From positions 2,790,001 to 2,854,000 of the forward strand of contig OZ254079.1 of NCBI GenBank assembly GCA_965267475.1: DNA of 64,000 nucleotides, given 5' to 3'. This document shows, in pieces, positions 60,476 to 64,000 of this stretch. The position numbers and the translations under genes are program-made. The notes under the pieces are model-generated. The model searched no databases and was not told the DNA's origin. It saw only the letters and a list, made by a program, of their open reading frames with translations. Positions within the stretch are counted from its first letter, which is position 1; the number at the start of each line of letters is the position of its first letter. Origin of the DNA: JBCBKU01 sp965267475. Its GTDB lineage: Bacteria > Pseudomonadota > Alphaproteobacteria > Rhodobacterales > Rhodobacteraceae.

Positions 60476-62404
60476 ATGACCGCAGAGACCAATCCGTCCG
60501 GCGGGGTGGGCAAGCTGTACCTTGTGCTGTCCTCACTCGCCTGCTTTCTCCTCGGCGCCATCGCGCTTTACAGCTCAGGTATTGGCCTGGTTGAGCCGAA
60601 GTTTCACCGCGCCGCAGGGTTTGCGCTTGCTCTCGTGGCAGGGATTGCGGCGTCGCGCGCGCGCCGGGAAGCTAAGGGCCCGGTCACCGGCCCGATGGCG
60701 ACGGTCCAACTGGGAATTGACGCCCTGATGCTTGTTGCCGGTCTCTGGTCGATCTGGTCGTTCTTCTTCGTCCAGACCCAGATGGAAACGGCGCTTTACG
60801 ACGTGACCCAGGCCGATGCCTGGCCCGCTTTGGCTGGTCTCGTCGTGTTCTTGGAGCTTTGCCGCAGGCTTTGGGGGTGGGGTCTCTTCGGGGTCGGCGC
60901 CTTCGGCGTGCTTTATCTCCTTTATGGGCAGGACCTGCCCGGCATCATGGCGCATACGGGCTTCTCGCTGAAGGAAGTGGCCGAGGCGCTTTGGTACAAC
61001 ACCAACAAGGGCGTGTTCGGTTCGATCACCAACATCGTCCTGTCGACCGTTTTCATCTTCATCGTTTTCGGCGTCCTGCTTGAAGGCACGGGCGCGGGCG
61101 ACACGCTTTTGAAATTCGCCTTCCTGGTCACCCGGCGCACCCGGGGCGGCCCGGCGCATGCGGCCATCCTGTCATCGTCGATGTTCGGAACCATGTCGGG
61201 GTCAACCGTGGCCAATATCGTGGGCACCGGCACCTTCACCATACCGATGATCAAGAAGCGCGGGTTTTCCCCAACGTTCGCAGCCGGGATCGAAGCGACG
61301 GCGTCTTCCGGTGGGCAGATCATGCCGCCCATCATGGGCGCGGCGGCGCTTGTCATGGCCGACCTGACGGGTGTCGGATACCTCAACATCATCGTCGCGG
61401 CCTTGTTCCCGGCGCTCTTTTACTACTTCAGCCTGTTCTCAGCCGTGACAGTCGAGGCGCGCCGCCAGGGGATCGAGGTTCAGCCCATGTCGGTAGACGA
61501 CCAGATCACCCGGGTCGATCTGATCAACTCGGTCCTGTTCCTTGGTCCGATACTGACCATCATCGGATCGCTGATCGCGGGGTTCTCGACCTCTGCGGCC
61601 GGGTTCTACGCGGTGGTGGTCCTGCTTGTCCTGTCCGTGATCAATCCCGAAGTGCGCGCAGATCCCCTGCGCATATGGCGGTCCTTTCTGAAGGGCGCTC
61701 AGTCCGGCGCGACGCTTCTGATCGCCATCGCCGCGATCGGCATTCTGGTCGGATCGCTCGATTCCACCGGGCTCGGGTTGAAACTGGCCAATGTCATCGC
61801 CGAAATCCGGGGCGAAAGCCTGTTCTCGGCGCTTCTCGTGGCCATGATCGGGGCGCTGGTTCTTGGTATGGGGATGCCCACGCTTCCAGCCTATCTGATC
61901 ATCATTTTGGTCATGGGCCCGGCCATTCAGGCACTTGGCGTGTCGATGCTGACGGCGCATATGTTCGTCTTTTACTATGGCGTGGCCTCATCGCTGACGC
62001 CCCCGGTTGCGATAGCGGCTTATGCCGCGGCGCCCATAGCCGGGGCCAACCCGCTGATGACGGCGTTTATGTCCTTCCGCCTGGGCATGGCCAAGTTCAT
62101 CATCCCCTTCATCTTTGCCTTCTACCCGACGATCCTGATCATTGAAGAGTTCAGCCTGCTGCCCTTCCTCTGGATCGTGGCGCGGACCTGCTTCTGCATC
62201 TGGCTGTTTTCCTCGGCCCTGTCCGGCTTCGACCGCCGCAAGTTGAGCATCGGCGAAATCGGCATCCGCTTTGTGGTGGCATTCACCATGCTGGCCATCA
62301 ATCCGGCCATCCACCTGCCAGCGGTCGCCATTGGACTGGCGCTCATCGTCTGGGACATCCGCGCATCCCGCGCGACACCGGCAGGCGCAGGGGCCAACCC
62401 ATGA
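60476..62404 (+). CDS. TRAP transporter permease, fused small and large subunits (DctQ-DctM type)
   Basis: The 642-residue membrane protein carries both membrane subunits in one chain, as TAXI systems usually do. The N-terminal quarter has about four helices; the remainder has many helices with TRAP-DctM features such as SSSMFGTMSGSTVANIVGTG and MGMPTLPAYLI. It moves the substrate with sodium, fed by the TAXI protein. It overlaps the sulfatase gene by ATGA. Confidence 0.94.
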   Translation: MTAETNPSGGVGKLYLVLSSLACFLLGAIALYSSGIGLVEPKFHRAAGFALALVAGIAASRARREAKGPVTGPMATVQLGIDALMLVAGLWSIWSFFFVQTQMETALYDVTQADAWPALAGLVVFLELCRRLWGWGLFGVGAFGVLYLLYGQDLPGIMAHTGFSLKEVAEALWYNTNKGVFGSITNIVLSTVFIFIVFGVLLEGTGAGDTLLKFAFLVTRRTRGGPAHAAILSSSMFGTMSGSTVANIVGTGTFTIPMIKKRGFSPTFAAGIEATASSGGQIMPPIMGAAALVMADLTGVGYLNIIVAALFPALFYYFSLFSAVTVEARRQGIEVQPMSVDDQITRVDLINSVLFLGPILTIIGSLIAGFSTSAAGFYAVVVLLVLSVINPEVRADPLRIWRSFLKGAQSGATLLIAIAAIGILVGSLDSTGLGLKLANVIAEIRGESLFSALLVAMIGALVLGMGMPTLPAYLIIILVMGPAIQALGVSMLTAHMFVFYYGVASSLTPPVAIAAYAAAPIAGANPLMTAFMSFRLGMAKFIIPFIFAFYPTILIIEEFSLLPFLWIVARTCFCIWLFSSALSGFDRRKLSIGEIGIRFVVAFTMLAINPAIHLPAVAIGLALIVWDIRASRATPAGAGANP

Positions 62405-63972
62405 CGAAACGCCCGAACTTCCTGTTCATCATCACCGATCAGCATCGGGCCGATCACTTGGGGTGCGGCGGTAACCCGGTCGTCCGGACGCCGAACATTG
62501 ACGGGATCGCGGCAAAGGGCACGATGTGGGACCGGTTCTATGTGGCCAATCCCATCTGTATGCCCAACCGCGCCTCGATCATGACCGGACGGATGAGTTC
62601 CGCCCACGGCGCGCGGCACAACGGCATACCGCTGTCCAAGGATCATACGACCTTTGTCGAGCTTCTAAGGGACGCCGGATATCGCACGGGGCTGATCGGA
62701 AAGTCGCATCTCCAAAGCTTCACCGGGTTACCCGCGACGAACACGTTCGAACCCGCCGACGGGCTGCACGCGCCAAGCCCGCACCTGCGCGATGCGGTCA
62801 AGAACAACCGCCATTCCGAAGACTATGATCTGGAACTTGCGCCAAAGTGGACCAGTCCCCTGTCCGCGCGCGTGAACGGCGATTTTTATGGGTTTGAGCA
62901 TGTGGAGGTCGCGGCAGATCATGCCGACCAGGCCTCGGGCGACTATCTTCTTTGGGCGCGGTCACAGCGTTCAGACTTTGACCGTTTGGTCGGCCCGGAC
63001 AACGCCTTACCGGACAACCGCATCAAGGCGCCCCAGGCCTGGCGCACCGCGGTCCCGGAAGAGCTTTACTCGACATCCTGGATCGCCGATCGCGCCGAAG
63101 ATTGGCTGGGTGCGCGCGCGGATGATGACGCGCCCTTCTTCCTGCAAATGTCCTTTCCCGACCCCCACCATCCGTTCACGCCGCCCGGGCGCTATTGGGA
63201 CATGTATGATCCGGGCGATATCAAGCTTCCGGCAAGCTTTGGACAGGGCAAGTTGCCGCCCATCCGCGCGATGCAGGACGCGTTGAAGGCAGGCACCGAC
63301 CCCCGCGACAACCAGAACCCGTTTGCCGTGACCGAAGATGAGGCGCGGTCGATCATTGCCCTGACCTATGGGATGATCACGATGATCGATGACGCCGTGG
63401 GCCGCGTGCTTTCCCGGCTGAAGACGCTGGGTTTGGCCGAAAACACGGTGGTCATTTTCACATCCGACCATGGCGACTACATGGGCGATCACGGCCTGAT
63501 GCTGAAACTGCTCTTGCACTATCAAGGCGTGATCCGGGTTCCCTTCATCTGGTCCGATCCGCAGGCGACCTCGCCTCCCGCGCGCGATCCGGGTCTTGCC
63601 TCGTCCATCGACATTGCGCCCACGATCTTGGCCCGTGCGGGCATTCAACCGTTCAACGGGATCCAGGGGCGCGATCTCATGTCGACCGAGCCGCCCGAAG
63701 CCATCATCGTTGAAGAGGATAGCCAGCGCCTGATGATCGGCTTCGACCGCCCGCAACGGGTGCGAACGGTGGTGACCAAGACGCACCGAATGTCGCTTCG
63801 GGAAGGCGAGCCTTGGAACGAGCTTTACGATCTCACGGCGGACCCGGGCGAAATCAATAACATCTATGACGACCCCTGCGGTCAGCCCGCGCGCCGGGAT
63901 CTATCGGAAATTATGCTGCGACGGCTCATTTCGCTCCAGGATCGGGCACCGCTGCCGGCCTATCGCGCCTGA
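62401..63972 (+). CDS. sulfatase (formylglycine-dependent)
   Basis: The 523-residue enzyme has NFLFIITDQHRADHLGCGG, holding the calcium-binding Asp, and the sulfatase signature CMPNRASIMTGR, where Cys53 would be turned into formylglycine. Further metal and substrate residues lie in GLIGKSHL and FTSDHGDYMGDHGLM. No signal peptide is seen, so it is cytoplasmic and acts after import. Coupling to the TRAP permease (ATGA) suggests that the transported ligand is its substrate. Choline sulfatase-like or phosphonate/phosphate-ester activity cannot be excluded. Confidence 0.92.
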   Translation: MTKRPNFLFIITDQHRADHLGCGGNPVVRTPNIDGIAAKGTMWDRFYVANPICMPNRASIMTGRMSSAHGARHNGIPLSKDHTTFVELLRDAGYRTGLIGKSHLQSFTGLPATNTFEPADGLHAPSPHLRDAVKNNRHSEDYDLELAPKWTSPLSARVNGDFYGFEHVEVAADHADQASGDYLLWARSQRSDFDRLVGPDNALPDNRIKAPQAWRTAVPEELYSTSWIADRAEDWLGARADDDAPFFLQMSFPDPHHPFTPPGRYWDMYDPGDIKLPASFGQGKLPPIRAMQDALKAGTDPRDNQNPFAVTEDEARSIIALTYGMITMIDDAVGRVLSRLKTLGLAENTVVIFTSDHGDYMGDHGLMLKLLLHYQGVIRVPFIWSDPQATSPPARDPGLASSIDIAPTILARAGIQPFNGIQGRDLMSTEPPEAIIVEEDSQRLMIGFDRPQRVRTVVTKTHRMSLREGEPWNELYDLTADPGEINNIYDDPCGQPARRDLSEIMLRRLISLQDRAPLPAYRA

Positions 63973-64000
63973 CCACTAGGGCGCGAACCGGCCCATAGCG

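Overview
The window is dense, GC-rich DNA with the gene content of a marine-type alphaproteobacterium, most likely a member of the Rhodobacteraceae/Roseobacter group. The signs are a heterotetrameric sarcosine oxidase, ccmI, pntAB, DUF1289 and DUF3422 proteins, an RTX protein with a Hint domain, a TAXI-type TRAP transporter and several ABC solute transporters, with many four-base ATGA or TGATG overlaps between genes. I see no rRNA, tRNA, CRISPR array, phage or insertion sequence.

Layout, left to right. 1-1.8 kb: a LOG-family protein cut by the window edge, a sulfotransferase-like protein and a superoxide dismutase. 1.9-8.3 kb (minus): sarcosine oxidase genes soxB, soxD, soxA and soxG, with two extra genes between soxB and soxD. 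One of these is a low-GC membrane protein coupled to the soxB stop codon. 8.5-15.4 kb: ccmI-ruvX-DUF1289, an acyl-CoA synthetase, and moaA-waaA-glycosyltransferase. 15.4-24.4 kb: an SDR, two M20 peptidases and a double-ATPase ABC protein on minus, divergent from the matching peptide-type binding protein and two permeases on plus. The first permease appears to have lost one membrane segment. 24.5-30.9 kb: DUF1684, DUF3422, a degraded small gene, pntAB, an ICMT-like methyltransferase and a small secreted protein. 31.1-35.6 kb: the Hint/RTX protein, a D-lyxose isomerase-like protein, a small protein, a C26 amidotransferase and a GlcG-like protein. 35.6-37.8 kb: malate synthase G, broken by a one-base frameshift.

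37.9-49.3 kb (minus) is the most coherent accessory unit. It encodes a sugar/polyol ABC transporter (binding protein, two permeases, a 62-residue membrane protein, two ATPases), a fused DhaK-DhaL kinase, a LacI-type regulator, two TIM-barrel isomerases/epimerases and a Gfo/Idh/MocA oxidoreductase. Its promoter region carries two 16-bp CG-centred palindromes exactly 30 bp apart, which look like operators for the encoded LacI-type regulator. The substrate cannot be read from sequence; a small ketose or polyol, or a sugar that enters by oxidation, would fit.

49.5-58.4 kb: a photolyase with a tiny DUF2256 zinc-finger gene overlapping its end, aminopeptidase N, an SDR, membrane proteins, an acyltransferase, a lipoprotein transglycosylase and an outer-membrane protein. 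58.4-64 kb: a divergent LysR regulator beside a TAXI binding protein, a fused TRAP permease and a sulfatase, which together suggest uptake and desulfation of an organic sulfate ester.
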